Counted from the stretch's first letter, positions 22,941-35,669 are shown. The stretch: 64,000 nt of DNA from Spirodela intermedia (GCA_902729315.2 LR746279.1:439001-503000), one strand, 5' to 3'. A program made the numbers and translations. The notes: a model not told the origin generated them from the letters alone.

Positions 22941-23189
22941 CATGGCACAATTCTCTTTAAAAAAAGATTATATAACATAAAATAGACTTCTTTGTGTCAA
23001 TATCTCTAACTATATATATATCAATATAATATGTTAACACAAATGTGTCACTTCTAAAATTGTAAAAACTTTGGAGCTTTTCTTAAGATGTCTAAGTATT
23101 CACTTCAATATTGACTAATATTTTTTCTCTAAATTTGTAAGAAATTTGTTGGCAACACCTATATATGATGTTTAACTTTGTATAGACAA

Positions 23190-25400
23190 TTACATAAATC
23201 AAGCTTCCAACTATTGAAACATAGAGAAATTTCTTCATCACTTAATGAGCTCTAATTTGAACAAAGTACGATATGATTAGTAAAAGAAAAACTAATTGAT
23301 TTTGCATTGCTCATATCAAATATGTCAAGCACCTTTTCTATGTATTTTTTTGTGATAGTCATATATTCTTGGCTTCTCTATCATAGAAGATTTACATGTC
23401 TAGTATTTTCTTTACTAACCTTATGTATTTCATAACAAATGACTTGTTAAACTATTTCAGCTTGTCAATAATAGACATGTTATCAACATATAATAAGAGA
23501 ATAAAAAACTTATTATTATATCATTTGATATATACACAATAATTTAAAATTATATGTATACATGTATTTTCAATCATAAATGAATCAAAGTTTTTATATC
23601 ATTATCTTAAAGCTTATTTTAGCCCATATAAACTCTTCCTTAGTTTGCACACAAGATGTTCTTTGCCTTTGACTTTGAAGCCTTTTGACTGCTCAATGTA
23701 AATCTCTTAATCTAAATCATCATAAATAAATATTATCATCTGTCTAATTACTTAATGATCAAGAAATAGAACCACAGCAATGTCACAGTGAAAGTGAGTG
23801 AGTGTGTATTGAGAAACTTTAGATCTTAACAAACAAATATTTATTGATATTTCTCAATTATACAGTCACACTATTAATAGAAGTGTCAATTAATAGAAGT
23901 TATCTTAGAAGCCTAGTTAGGCCTAGGATAGCATTTCTTAACTTGGGACTCAAAATCAAGCCTAAAAGTGAACTTAGTTGCTCCATAAACCAAAACGCCA
24001 GAATCGCAATGAGGACCACCCACCCTCAACATCCTTCCCTCACCCACTACATACAGATACCTTAGTTCCCATCTTCCAAGCCCCTCCTTGTACACTTGAA
24101 CTAGCCCCCATACCCAGAGGTGATACCCAATCTCAGCCATACAAGGCATGCTCTAAGTCTATGTTGGCAGCCGTACCTAAATCAACATGAATAGATTTCT
24201 TTTAATTGGAGTCTTTCACACTAATATAACTTTATACTTTGGTTATGAAAATTATTTTCAAGTCTTCAATTAGAAACTCATTTATTACTCATCTTCCTTC
24301 TCTTTTAGTAGTTGCATAAGATCATATATGTAGTTTTCTAATAGCACATTTATTTCTTCACATAAGTTGATAACCACTCAATGTTATGCTCACTTTTAAT
24401 TACTTCTTAATAATTTTATAGTTAACTACATCACTAATATAATATACTTATAAGTGGATATCTTCTAGAAGGTTGATGTTGTCTATAGGACCTTAGACAA
24501 GACTATGTGAAAAGTTATTTTTTTCATTTCTTATGGCTCATTATGTTTTGTAGATAAGTCTATATCAATTTCAATAGTATCCACTTACTCATCTCCCCCT
24601 CTATTGTGATGTAGTAGAGGAGTGACTTAGTTACAATCTATAAATCTTTTGTAGAATTTTTAATTAATACTTCCTTCTTTGTGCCTACAATGATTTCATC
24701 TTCAAAAAAGGTCACATCTTTACTTCATAACACTTTTTACTTTTTTTCAATCCTAAAACTTGAAATCAAATTTATCATGTGAATAGCAAAAAAAATACAT
24801 TCTCCTGTTTTATCATCTAACTTAGACCTCTTAATACTAGAGACATGTCCAAATGCATGGTAACCAAACACCATTAGGTGTTTGTAGGAGACATTTTTTC
24901 CTAACCATATATGTTCTGTAACATTGTCATTTAGAGTTATACATAATGAAAGATTAATTAAATCAACAAATATTCTTAATATCTCATCCAAAAACCTATT
25001 TGGTAGTTTGATATGTGATAATATGCATCTGATTTTTTCTATGATGGTGTGATTCATTCTCTCTACAACAACATTATATTGAATGTCAAAGACCACCATC
25101 TCATGACAAATAGCCTACATCATGTGGTAATCATCAAATAACCATGTATACTCACCACAATTATTTACTCTAATGTATTTTAGTTTTTTATTAATCTCCT
25201 TCTCCACCTTGATGTAAAACTCCTTGAAAAAATCAACTTGATATTTTGTCTTCAACGGATATGCCTAAACATTTTTAGAATGATCAACAATAAATGTAAT
25301 GAAATAAAGTGTGCCACTAATGCTATGAACATCAATATAATTATCTGTAATCTTTGTCCTCAAAAGACCACAAACATCTATAAAAATAAGTTCCAAGACA
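23190..25400 (-). mobile_element. Degenerate Ty1-copia (Tnt1-like) pol, relic 3: integrase then reverse transcriptase
   Basis: The element runs on the minus strand. Integrase occupies about 25400-24640: IDVCGLL, GTLYFITFIVDHSKNV, KEFYIKVEKE, VVVERMNHTIIEKIRC (the NGVAERMNRT motif), IWLGKNVSYKHLMVFGYHAF and RSKLDDKTGECIF. After a linker, RT landmarks follow on the same strand: GFKVKGKEHLVCKLRKSLYGLK (about 23690-23630), LYVDNMSIIDKLK (about 23495-23455) and a KKILDM / DREAKNI segment (about 23405-23360). Stop codons interrupt both. Its upstream edge at about 25400 lies within 50 bases of the duplicated ORP block. Confidence 0.88.
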
Positions 25401-25447
25401 AACATCTATAAAAGTCAAAAGACCACAAACACCACAACCATGTATCC

Positions 25448-27004
25448 CCCCCCTCCGCCGCCCGCAGAAGAACCCACCATGATCAGGGCTCCCCGTGCAG
25501 CTGCCGGCGCTCTTCAACCTGCCCAAGTCGCTGCTGCAGTCCTACGGCTAGCCGGTCTACTGTGTGGCGGAGGACATGCTCCGCCGCTGCAACAAGAGGA
25601 AAACCAGCTCGGAGAGGTTCACCTCCGTCGTCGCCTGGAGCATCTCCACCACAAGGCCCCCCCCATCTTCGGCCTCGCCCCCTTCAAACCCGTCCTCGGG
25701 GAGACCCACCACGTCTCCAAAGGCACCTTCAACGTTCTCCTCGAGCAGGTGAGCTCGATGGTCCGCCATAGCCGCCGCCATCGACGTCACTCGAATCCTC
25801 TAATTTTAATCCTCCCTATGACTTGCAGGTCTCCAATAACCGATGGTGGCAGGAACTGGTCCCGAGGTTCACCGGTGAGCCTGCTGAAGAGGCCGCCCCC
25901 CTCCACTCCGACCATCTTCTTCCCCGCTCCATATCAGGAGTTAGTGTCGCCGGACGAATGCAGGCACCGGCATCGAGACGCAGATCCAGGGGAAGAGGGA
26001 GGTGAAGCTGCGGAGCTTCGGGGAGAGCTACGAGATGGACGCGCCGTCGCTGGTGATCAAGTTCCTGCCGGTGCCGAGCACCGAGTGGGGGGGAAACGTG
26101 AGCATCCTCTGCAGGGAGACCGGGCTTGAGGCCGATCTCTGCTACTACCGGAGCCACCTCTTCCTTGGCTTCGGCTCGTCCTCCCGCGCCGTCAAGGGGA
26201 AGATCTTCCACTCCAAGACCCTGATGACGATTTACGAGATCTACGGCCGCTGGGACAGGTAAACCACGAACCCCCCTTCACCTTCTTCATCCATCCTCTT
26301 CTTCTTCTTCTTCTTCATCCGCTGCCTACCTGCATTCTCTGAGCTTCTCCGGTGGCTGCCATGTGGACGAACAGGCAGGTGATGTTGAAGGACGTTCACA
26401 GCGGGGAAGGTCACGGTCTTGTACGACGCCAAGGAGTGCATCTTCGGCCTGAAGGCGGCCACCGTGTGGGACCCACAGGTACGTTGAATCCGCGCCCTCC
26501 TTTCGAAATTTATTTCGGAAATAATGCGCCGCTGACTTCTTTCTTGGAATATGATCATAATTTCTAGAATACTTTTCATAATTATTTCACTAGTTTTTTA
26601 TTTTTAAAAAAAATCAGGAAAATATGTTGTTTGGGAAATGCATTTTCCTAACAAATATATCTGCATTAAGCATGGTTAAAGACAGTTCCAGGGCAGGTAA
26701 AAAGGGTAATATTTTCTATATATAAAAAAAGGCCTGTTTGGTGCATTTGACCCGACTGTTGCGGCGCAGGCGGTGTCAGCGACGGAATCGGCGGCGGTGT
26801 GGGCGGATGTCAACAGAGCGCTTCTGAGCCGAGACTGGGAGGGCCGTTGAGGATGGGGGCGACACAGCTGGCGGCTGACAGGGACGCCACGGAAGCGATG
26901 TGGATCCCCCGTTTCTTCCACCTGGAGCAGACCGAGGAGGGAGGCTAGCACTGCTGGCCCGAGCACCCCGCCGTCCCCCCGGCGCCCATCGTGGTTCTCC
27001 CTTG
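25448..27004 (+). pseudogene. ORP4-like pseudogene (duplicate of exons 3-6)
   Basis: Homology with the intact gene starts in the intron just upstream of the LPALFN exon (25448 matches about 11713) and continues through the gene's end. Exons 1-2 and the promoter are absent. Lesions: Tyr-Gly-Glu has become Tyr-Gly-stop (TAC GGC TAG near 25545), an extra C in the C-run near 25658, a net ~51-bp deletion in exon 4 (25829-25845) that removes the VSHHPP lipid-exchange motif, an inserted base in exon 6 (GCGGGGAAGG near 26402), and a deletion plus in-frame TAG in the last exon (near 26840 and 26947). The ~295-bp central exon is almost identical to the intact one, so the duplication is not ancient. Confidence 0.95.
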
Positions 27005-27296
27005 ACCTTGATGGGGCCTACTTAGGCCGGTTCACTTTTCCAAATGTTTGGATTCTCGGGCTGTTCTTCACCATTTGCGGATAAACCCCTGGAAAATTTG
27101 GGTATTGCATTGCCTAACCTCTGCGCGCGAACTTTATACTTGCGAAAATAAGAATACTATATTTTAGGGAGGGTAGTGATTTTGCGTAAGAGCCCCTCCT
27201 GTGCAATTGGTCTAAGAAAGAAGATAATTGCAAGAAGAGAGAGAGAGAGGAAGACCTCGAAGATGTGCTTCATCATCATCGTCATCATCGTCATCG

Positions 27297-28879
27297 TCAT
27301 CTACTGTGGCCCATGGCGACGACGGGAACCCTAACCCGGTGGCCTCTGCTGCCCTTCATGAGGATCTCTCCGAAGCTGTACTGGCCGGTGACGGATCTGA
27401 CGGTAAGGGTCGCCCGCAGCTCCCTGGAGTGGCCGGGGAGGAGGGTCAACGCCGGCGGCTCAACCTCCAGCGCCATCTCCGGCGACATCCTGGAGGAGAC
27501 CACGTAGGTCTCCTCTGTCTCGTCAACGTTGGTCACCACCCTCTTCAAAGTAACGGTGCCCTCCACCCGCGAGACGGTGATCGACGGCCCGTTCAGCTCC
27601 GCCGGATGCCCGCCGCCTGTGCCGTTGCAGGAAGAGCTCGTGAAGCTCCTGATCTCGCGCGGGTCGACGTCAGGGATCGAGCAGAGAAACTGGATGTAGT
27701 CTCCATAAGCTGCCGGAAAGAAGAGGGGTTTAGGTTCAACATACAGAGAAAGAATGATCTCGTCTGTGTATTGTTACTACTATTATGTACTTGCCTGCGT
27801 CGAAGATGAGGCCAGGGTCTAAGGCGGCCTTGGGGCTGACCGCGCCGCTGCCAAGGTCAAACGGGGTCGCCGGAGCGAGGGTCAGCGTCTCACGGTCGGA
27901 GAACTGCTGCGCGAGGATCGGCCGGCCGCTCCGGTCCAGTGTGGTCGCCGTTGTCATCAGCGCCGACTTTATGGCAGCGGGGCTCCACCGCGGGTGCTTC
28001 TGCTTGATCAGCGCCGCAATCCCTGCAATGTGCGGCGCCGCCATGCTCGTCCCGGAGACCATCGCGAACCCTTCCCCTGCCCTCAGCAACAACAACAAAA
28101 AAGTCAAACACGATCTCCAAAGTCAACCACCATCAGATTGCTGGCTTGCTTACCGACATAGTTGGCCTCGTCGGTGCCGTTGGGGGACCAGGCGGCCCAG
28201 ATAAGGTTCCCCGGGGCCAGAATGTCCGGTTTGAGGACGTCGGCGTCTTGGAAGCTGAAGTCCTTCACGTCGGGCCCGCGGGACGAGAAGGCGGCGACCA
28301 GCGGAGCTGACTTGTGGAGCGTCGGCGACAGGCCGTCCTCGATGGTCGCCACCCCTTCAAACTTGGTCGCCCTCCCAGCCCAGTCCCTCTTTGTCGTGGC
28401 GTTGTAGTAATCTATCAGCTCCTAAAAAAGTAAGAAAAAACGGGGTAAGTCAACCATCCACTTTGTTTCTGAGGTAAAAAAGTCGACGGGTTGACTTTAC
28501 ACCTTTGACTTGGCCACATCGACGATGAGAATTCCAGGGGTGCTGAGGGGGATCGGGTCGTACTTCACCCCCGGGGAGGTGTTCTCAACGACGAGCACGA
28601 AACCGGCGGCACCGAGGCTTCTGGAGGTCTCGGAGGCCCTCTTGATCGATGCAGTGCCGGAGATGAAATTGAACGAATACCCGCACAGGATTATCTTCCC
28701 TTTGACCACGTTCTTGTCCAAGAGCTCGGGCCGCTGGCAGTCGGAGGGGCTGTTCTTCACGACGGAGGAGCCCAGAAGGGCATCATTTGCGGCCACCAGG
28801 CTGAAGCTCTTGTTCCAGGGCGTCGATGCTGCGGCCCAGCCAGAAGATCACTCATGAAGGGCAACAACAGGAAGAGAGG

Positions 28880-28918
<39 letters not shown>

Positions 28919-30698
28919 TCAGGGAGCTCACGGGACAGGCCGATGCCGGGGATAATGTTCCCGTTTCCAAGGATGAGATGGTTCTTGTATCTCCTATCGT
29001 CAATGGCGGCAGCGACGGAGACGATCCACGGGCTGAAGGATATGATAGTCTTGGGGAAAGGGCCGCCATTACCGACTGCCTGGGCGACAAAGACTCCAGC
29101 TTTGACGGCAGAGAGGAGCGTGGCATCAAAAGGGTTCAAGAAGGTGGTTCGTGTGCTCGACGGGGGGCTGTTGGGTCCCACGGATAGATTGATGACGTCC
29201 ACGCCATCACGAACTGCCTGTGGAGAAGAATTTTAATGCTTTGATTAATGAAGCAAGAGGGCGTGGGAGAAAGGGATTGAAGAGGGACGAAGAACTCTGA
29301 TGAACTGGAGAAGAACCTGATCGATGGCGGCCACTACGTCTGATACAAATCCGCCGAAAAGCCTGTACAGGGCCTTGTACACAGCGATCCTGCTCAACTA
29401 TGAGAAATTAATGAGAAACTTTGAAGGAAATTAATAATATTATGGCATGGGCATGGGAAGAGTTAGTTCGGACTCTGGTCAACGGCCTCTGACCTGGCGC
29501 GTGGAGCCATGCCACTGGCCTTGCCGAATTCATGCCCATGCATCCTCACCGGGATCCCATTGTTCCCAGCTGCAATCGCCGCTGTATGGCTGTGCGTCAA
29601 CCACAAGATTCAGTCTAAACGGGAGGAGAACGATTGACCAATTAAAGTCAAACATATATGGGTAGAAGAAAAAAAGAGCGATTTTCCAAAAATGGGATGT
29701 CACTGTAGAGCTGCTGGGACCATCCATTCACATGGACAAGGCATCACAACGATGCACTGCAGCAAAAAATCTGCACTTTGTGAGAAATCCGAGTGATGAG
29801 AGTCGGCCAAAGGCAAACCTCCCATGCCCATCGCCATCCATGGGAGACGGAAAGTCAATCTCCGGATTAAACGCTCCTGCTGCAATCGCCGCCGCCGCAA
29901 AATGCTGCGCGCCGACAATCTTGCCATTGCAGAAGCTCCTCTTGGTCTCAGGGTCCACCTCACACTTCCCTCTGTAATGAGGGACGGGCTCGTACGGCTC
30001 GGAATCAAACGCGGCAAAGCTCGGATGGTGAGGAAATATCCCCGAATCGATGAACCCGATCACAATGTCTTCCCCGGCTTTGTCGAATCCGCCGCCATTG
30101 GGCCACACGCCAGTCGGGAGCCCCAAGAACTCGGGCGTGTGGGTGGTCAGCTTCTGCACTTTCATGTCCCTCTCAACGTACTTCACCCCCGGGGCACTGC
30201 CGAGGACCTCTGCCTGAGAACCAAAACAAGACCAATTATGACGACAATGGGTCACTGTATCGAGCCAGCAGGCACCAACTAGAAGCTTTGATCTACCTGC
30301 TCAGGGGTCATGTGGACGGCAAAGCCATTGATGAGGTGCCCGTAGCTGTACAGCTTCTTATAAGTCCCCGCCTCAAAGAGCGACTCGAGGAGCATATCGT
30401 GCTGTTTCTCAAGGTGGAGAGAATAGGATACGACGGATTCGCTGCAAGTGAAGAAGTAAGCAAAAAAGATTGCGATAAATTCTGATGAGATGAAGAACGG
30501 ATGCGGATGACGATCTGGGCACCTGGTAATGTCGAAGTCATCGACGAGATCGATTGCAGTGGGAGGCAATCCTTCGATGCCGCCGCTGTAGCTCACCACC
30601 GGCTCCCCTTCCATGTTCACGATGTAAATCTCTCCATTCGCGAGGATCAGCAGGCCGAGAGCCACAACGACGGCGAGAAGCCCGTTCTCGCGGGCCAT
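27297..30698 (-). CDS. Subtilisin-like serine protease, SBT2 subfamily (intact copy)
   Basis: Ten exons on the minus strand: 30698-30523, 30441-30297, 30213-29819, 29589-29494, 29389-29317, 29217-28932, 28828-28503, 28421-28154, 28076-27795 and 27709-27297. Phases join cleanly to 819 residues, the usual SBT2 length. A hydrophobic signal peptide (about 1-22) is followed by the inhibitor-like propeptide. The peptidase domain has Asp163 in VIGFIDSGI, His237 in GDGHGSH (split by intron 3), oxyanion Asn345 in AVGNGGPF and Ser599 in [10 protein letters not shown] protease-associated region lies between His and Ser, and a fibronectin-like C-terminus ends [13 protein letters not shown]. It is predicted to be secreted and to process extracellular proteins; SBT2 substrates are poorly known. 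Intron 9 uses a GC donor (CAG|GCAAGT). Intron 6 holds a sense-strand CT tract. Exons 7-10 are duplicated as a pseudogene at 13680-15406. Confidence 0.95.
28873..28914. repeat. (GA)n tract in SBT2 intron 6 at the duplication breakpoint
   Basis: A GA run on plus, CT in the sense of the gene. The duplicate copy (16865-16890) keeps the start of this tract and then leaves SBT2 homology, so the tract coincides with the distal duplication breakpoint. Confidence 0.9.
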
Positions 30699-30719
30699 TA
30701 TCAGATGATGACGATCTCG

Positions 30720-32295
30720 GAGTAAGCCTGGGGAGCAGACGAATTGTGAGCAGATCGAGGACCAGAGGTGAGAAAATAAGTTCCGGAAAATTAGGAGATG
30801 GGGAGATTAAGATCAGTGATGGAAGTGGGTTTCCCGGGGTTTGATCCCCGTTCCCAGTCCCTGTGGATTATCAGCGGAGGCATAGATCAAGAGACAGTAA
30901 CTCGGTCTATAAAAAAAGAAGATCAAGAGAGCAGCAAGGATATTAACTATAAGGAGACTGTGGGAGAGTGTCCCCGACCTCAGTGACGCTTCGAGAACTC
31001 GAACAGTAAAAGCTGGAGCTCAAGGAGGAGAGGCCTGAGAGTTGGGGAAGACGGAAGTGCCCTGGAGCTTCATCTGAACGCTCGCTCCCACAGCCGCAGA
31101 GCCTGTTTGAAACATGCTTTCAAAGGTGGTTTTTCCGCCCACTGAAGGCTGAGAAGCGTGAATATCAGAAACAAGACGACGAACCCCGAGTCCCGGGGAA
31201 ACAAAAACAAAGAAAGAACACTTCGATTACAAAACTAAGGCAAGTATAAAATATCGCGGCGATGATCCATGACCCAAAGGAGACGCTCACCCGTTGAGGG
31301 AATTCAACCCACGACAGTGAGAAGGAAAAAAAAAAAAGAGCTTCCTTTTCTACATGTTTTACCAGCGGAAGCACCCCGACATCTACCCAGTGAAGGAGAT
31401 GGGGAAAGGAGAAGGAGATTAATTGAGAGAAACTTCCCTCGCTCGCCCATTTTTTCCCCGACCGAAACACCCAAAACCGGAGCATTCAAACCCAGAAGCC
31501 GGAGCTTCCCCAGCAAATCCGAGCTCAAAAGAACCCCAACCCGCGAATTATAGAGAGCTCGAGGGCCGGCACCGGGACCGACGGAGCAATGGCGGGGGAA
31601 GAGAAGGTGGCGAAGGGCAGCAGGAGAAAGCGGCTACGGAATGGCGGCGGGATTATTCGCCAGAACCTGATCCAAGCAAGGAATCGACAAACGGCGGCGA
31701 GATCTTACGGACCACGCGGCGCCAGGACTGGCGACCTGCCCTCACGTATCTGGCGGCGACAGCAGCAGTGAAGAGAGAAGGGGATGATGCAACGGCCTCA
31801 CGTATCCGCCATCGCAGCACCTGCACCCCGATCGCCGAGGGGAAGCGATTAAATGCTAGGGTACTCCATCTAGCAACCTCCCTTCACCAGGCGGGGACCC
31901 CTCTCCCGATATTAACACCTCTGCCACTGAGAATGATAGAGAAGAGAGAGAGAAAAGCGGAGGAGGTGGATTGGATTGATGGAGACGACAGTGGAGACCA
32001 GACGGTGGAAAGGATATAAAGACTGCATAATTTGGGTCAATCAGCTAGTGACATGTCATGAAAGCGGTGCGCTCACTCGGGGGACGATTTAGCCTAACCG
32101 GTGACCGCCATTATGGGCCGGCAGTCGCTCTTTTGACGCCTGTCGGCGCATGAAACGAGGTTTATATATATATTTATAAAAAATACATATTATTTCAGGC
32201 ACTGGCCTAAATTAGTCTATTTATTCCGTTTTATCATCAAAATTGGACGCCAAAAAATTAAGAAAATCACTTTATTGGGTCCACCCTAGTTTTCA
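30720..32295. other. Upstream region of the SBT2 gene, no other gene recognised
   Basis: This stretch must contain the SBT2 5' leader and promoter (read on the minus strand). The plus-strand frame 31423-32019 (198 codons) is long but has no family signature, is low-complexity (Arg/Glu/Pro-rich), and sits in GC-rich leader-type DNA, so I do not call it. AT-rich DNA starts at about 32160. Confidence 0.45.
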
Positions 32296-32891
32296 TGTCC
32301 CTCTCTCTCTCTCTCTCTCTGGATTCCAACTTTTTTTTTTACGGGTATAATAGAAGTTTTCTAGGGAAAAATATACATATTTTATTAAATAATATATTTA
32401 ATAATTATAGAATATTCTCCAAGTTTAATTATTCATAGCAATATTATCTCTATACACTTCCTGACGGGTCTTGGTGGGATGGATGCATGTACACGTGGCA
32501 ATCCACGTGGGGGAGCTCATGATCTTTTCATATTAGGGTGTATGCGCAAATGTCAGAAGACACTAGCTACTGCGCCAAGAAGGAAACATGAAGTTCAACG
32601 GTTGGGATTGGATCCCCGCCACCGTCTCGAGGATCGGAGCCGTTTAATTAAGTATAGTATGCGTAAATTCCGTATCACCTCCTCCAGTTAATTAATTGCA
32701 AAGTTGCCTCGTTAATTGGGCCAACTAAAAACCCGTAGGCCCACTTTCAAATACGACAAGGATGTTGAGGAGGGGTGCCCGTGTGTCCGAGTTCTGTCAC
32801 CGACGGAGAAGCAGACAATCCGCTCACCGGGCTCCCGCGGTCGGCTAAAGACCTCATCACATGGCTTGCTCTATACCGGCCACTCTCACAG

Positions 32892-32941
<50 letters not shown>

Positions 32942-33185
32942 GTGGAGCGTGAGAGGTCAACCGTGGGCGACGGGCAGGTCTCCTTCACCATGAAGGAGGG
33001 GGTTACTGTGTTTGGCATCACTTGTTTTGCCCTCGAGCCAGACGGAGACGAGGAGTGGAGCGGGCCTCGTGAGAGTTTGGCCTTTTCCATCCAGAGGTAT
33101 GGCCATGGTTGCCGGATGAGTGCTCTCATTCCTCCCTTGTTCCTTGTCCAACCTTCACATGGGCTGTCCTCGACCCGTGCCCCAC

Positions 33186-33241
<56 letters not shown>

Positions 33242-33430
33242 TTTGAAGAAGACCCTCGCCTGCATGCAGAAAACCTACAGTGGTATGTGGGCACCAACCC
33301 ATTATTGTTGTTGATAATTCTCCAAAAATATGGAGATGTCTTATCCTGGACAATGTACCCATCCCCCCCTTGCCAGAACATGACTGGTTAGGTAGGATGA
33401 GGCCCCTTAACACCCTTAATCACAACGAGA
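32296..33430. other. Microsatellite-rich intergenic segment
   Basis: (CT)n at 32301-32320, then (GA)n at about 32897-32938 and 33189-33236. The two GA tracts, 250 bases apart, generate overlapping Arg-Glu / Ser-Leu frames on both strands. None of those frames looks like a gene. Confidence 0.6.
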
Positions 33431-35600
33431 GTGTCATAGAATATTAACTAAGATTGAGGTCATGACAGTGATAATTTAATTCATTCTCTACTTGCAGCCA
33501 TTTACTTTTGTTGACTCATTCATATGTCGCATGCTAAAGGTTTCACCCATTACATGCACATCACATGCTATGGCATGCACGTTTTCCATTGTATGTTGTG
33601 GGTAGAGAAATAATAATGTCCCCCATTTAGCGTATCTAGCTTGTCCCTTTTATCTATGATATCTATACTAAATAGTCGTTGATATTGGCAACTCTCTTGA
33701 GTCATGAAAGAATGTAATCAAATACATGCTTAAATTACAGTCATTTAATTGAAATATATATTTGTGATGTGTACATGTGACTTACTTGTGTCAAATATGT
33801 ATATTAAAATATTTGGGATAAGGTTAGAGGTTGAATCTATTTTTTCGTCAACTTACATAATATGTGATTATTGGTCAGACTACATATCATGATATAGGGC
33901 TGAATCCAAGATTCTCTATTTACATCAAATATAAAGTGCCCTGGTTGATTGGAAAATAGCCCTATCTCCAAAAGAATATTCTAGATAACACTAATTTAAA
34001 ATAAAATAAGTTTTTTTTCTGTTTATGCAACTATTATGTATACAAGTTTGTGGTTTTATAGAGACTAACTACTATGGAAAACAACAAGGGTGAATTGATC
34101 TTTTTTGCTTCATCTCTCTTAAACTCGTGGAATAGAAATTCAAATTATAAAACCTAGATTTATATTTGTCCATATTGATCCTAAGGTGAGTAAGATAGAA
34201 TGCAAAGAGAGGAAATGAATTGATTTTCTAAAATATTTTCTCATTTTTACATGTTTTTGAGTTTCTATCTCAATTGAATACTATGGGCCAACTAAGTTTA
34301 TTTTGGGTCAACACATTAAATTGAGTCAACACACTAAGAGTGACATGAGCACATAGACTAATAGTGGTTTGGTCTTTCTTATCTTACTTTTACTTACTTA
34401 GGATTTCTACCCTTGGTTTCTAGTATTTTTCTTATAAAACTACAGCTTAAATTTGTGGGATTAACATATCACTTTATATGGTAGATTTTATGGGTCTATC
34501 TTCCTACACTAGACATTAAGCCACTAGCTTGTATTCTTTTTTCCTTCATTACTAGCGCTTATTACAATGACTTCACATAAATATATGAATAAATAACTTG
34601 CAAATTAGTTTTTTTTTATGATAAGATTAGGTTCCTTGATTTCTGAAGATGCTTGGAAGTTTAAGGAAGTTTGCGATAAGATTATTCTTGTAGTAAAACC
34701 TTGATAAGTGACTTCAAAAAAATTAGGTGGATTTGATTTGTTGTTGAGGTGAAGTAATTAAAATATGAGATGAAGTTGTTGATTTTTAGTATGAGATGGT
34801 GGATATTATGTAGCAATGAGATTCAATCTCACCCATGCTTTCTTTCTATCTACTCAATCTGAAGAGTGTACACTTGAATATGGTCACACAAACATCATAG
34901 TTAGACCAATAAATATCCTCATGTCGTACAATGTTTGACATTGTTAATCCTCAATCTCTAGCATGAAATACACTACAACTAACTACGTCAAAGTTATTTG
35001 TACCTCTATTCGTGGTTGCTATCATCTACTAGTCCCCTAACTCATGCATCCATTATTATTAATCCAATCGATAATTGTTTGAGTTTTTACTTCTCAAACA
35101 TATATGACCTCCAATATAAATGTTATACATATAGTTTTTAGGTTGAAATTAATTTTTGAGCTCCCAAAAAAATGAATGAGAAATGATGAACATGATCTCA
35201 TACGAAATGTTTAATTATTTGATCATCAATAGCAATTGCAAATGCGTTTGGAACTTTGACCCTCATCATAGATCTCCTTGTTGACAAATCATTTCATAGG
35301 TAACTCAATTCCATCACCTCTTGTGTAGATTTATCTAGTATTTCACACGAACTTTTCCAATCCTCATCTTATTTCATATAGTAGGAATACACGAGTGACT
35401 TCACAAGTAGTTGATTATAAAAATTGAACAAATCCCTCAAATAATTGCAATCAACCCTAGATTGCTTAAATCTAAGACTCGAGGTCCTATGTGCTTACAC
35501 CAGAACTAGAATGTTCTGCTTAATATAGATAATACGTTAGTCATTAATTCTAGTATCTTAGTTAAATTTCAACGCATTATTTCTTTTATTACGTAAGAAA
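33431..35600. other. AT-rich intergenic stretch, nothing recognised
   Basis: About 2.2 kb of AT-rich sequence with no frame over 60 codons and no retroelement motif I could identify. It looks like old, unidentified repeat debris. Confidence 0.45.
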
Positions 35601-35669
35601 AGTCTATGAATTACCTTATTCCATACACCGCTCCAAACTTGTGAAGAACAATATTTGATTTGGGCTTGG

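Noticed and set aside
24737-25099. 120-residue minus-strand frame as a host gene
   Set aside because: It reads as copia integrase (VVERMNHTIIEKIRC, IWLGKNVSYKHL) and continues, with stops, on both sides. Called as part of copia relic 3.
31423-32019. 198-codon plus-strand open frame upstream of the SBT2 gene
   Set aside because: The translation is Arg/Glu/Pro-rich without any family motif. It lies where the SBT2 leader and promoter should be, and several overlapping frames exist in the same GC-rich DNA.
32898-33236. Two GA tracts as a possible CRISPR-like or satellite array
   Set aside because: They are simple dinucleotide runs with unrelated sequence between them. There is no repeating unit longer than two bases.
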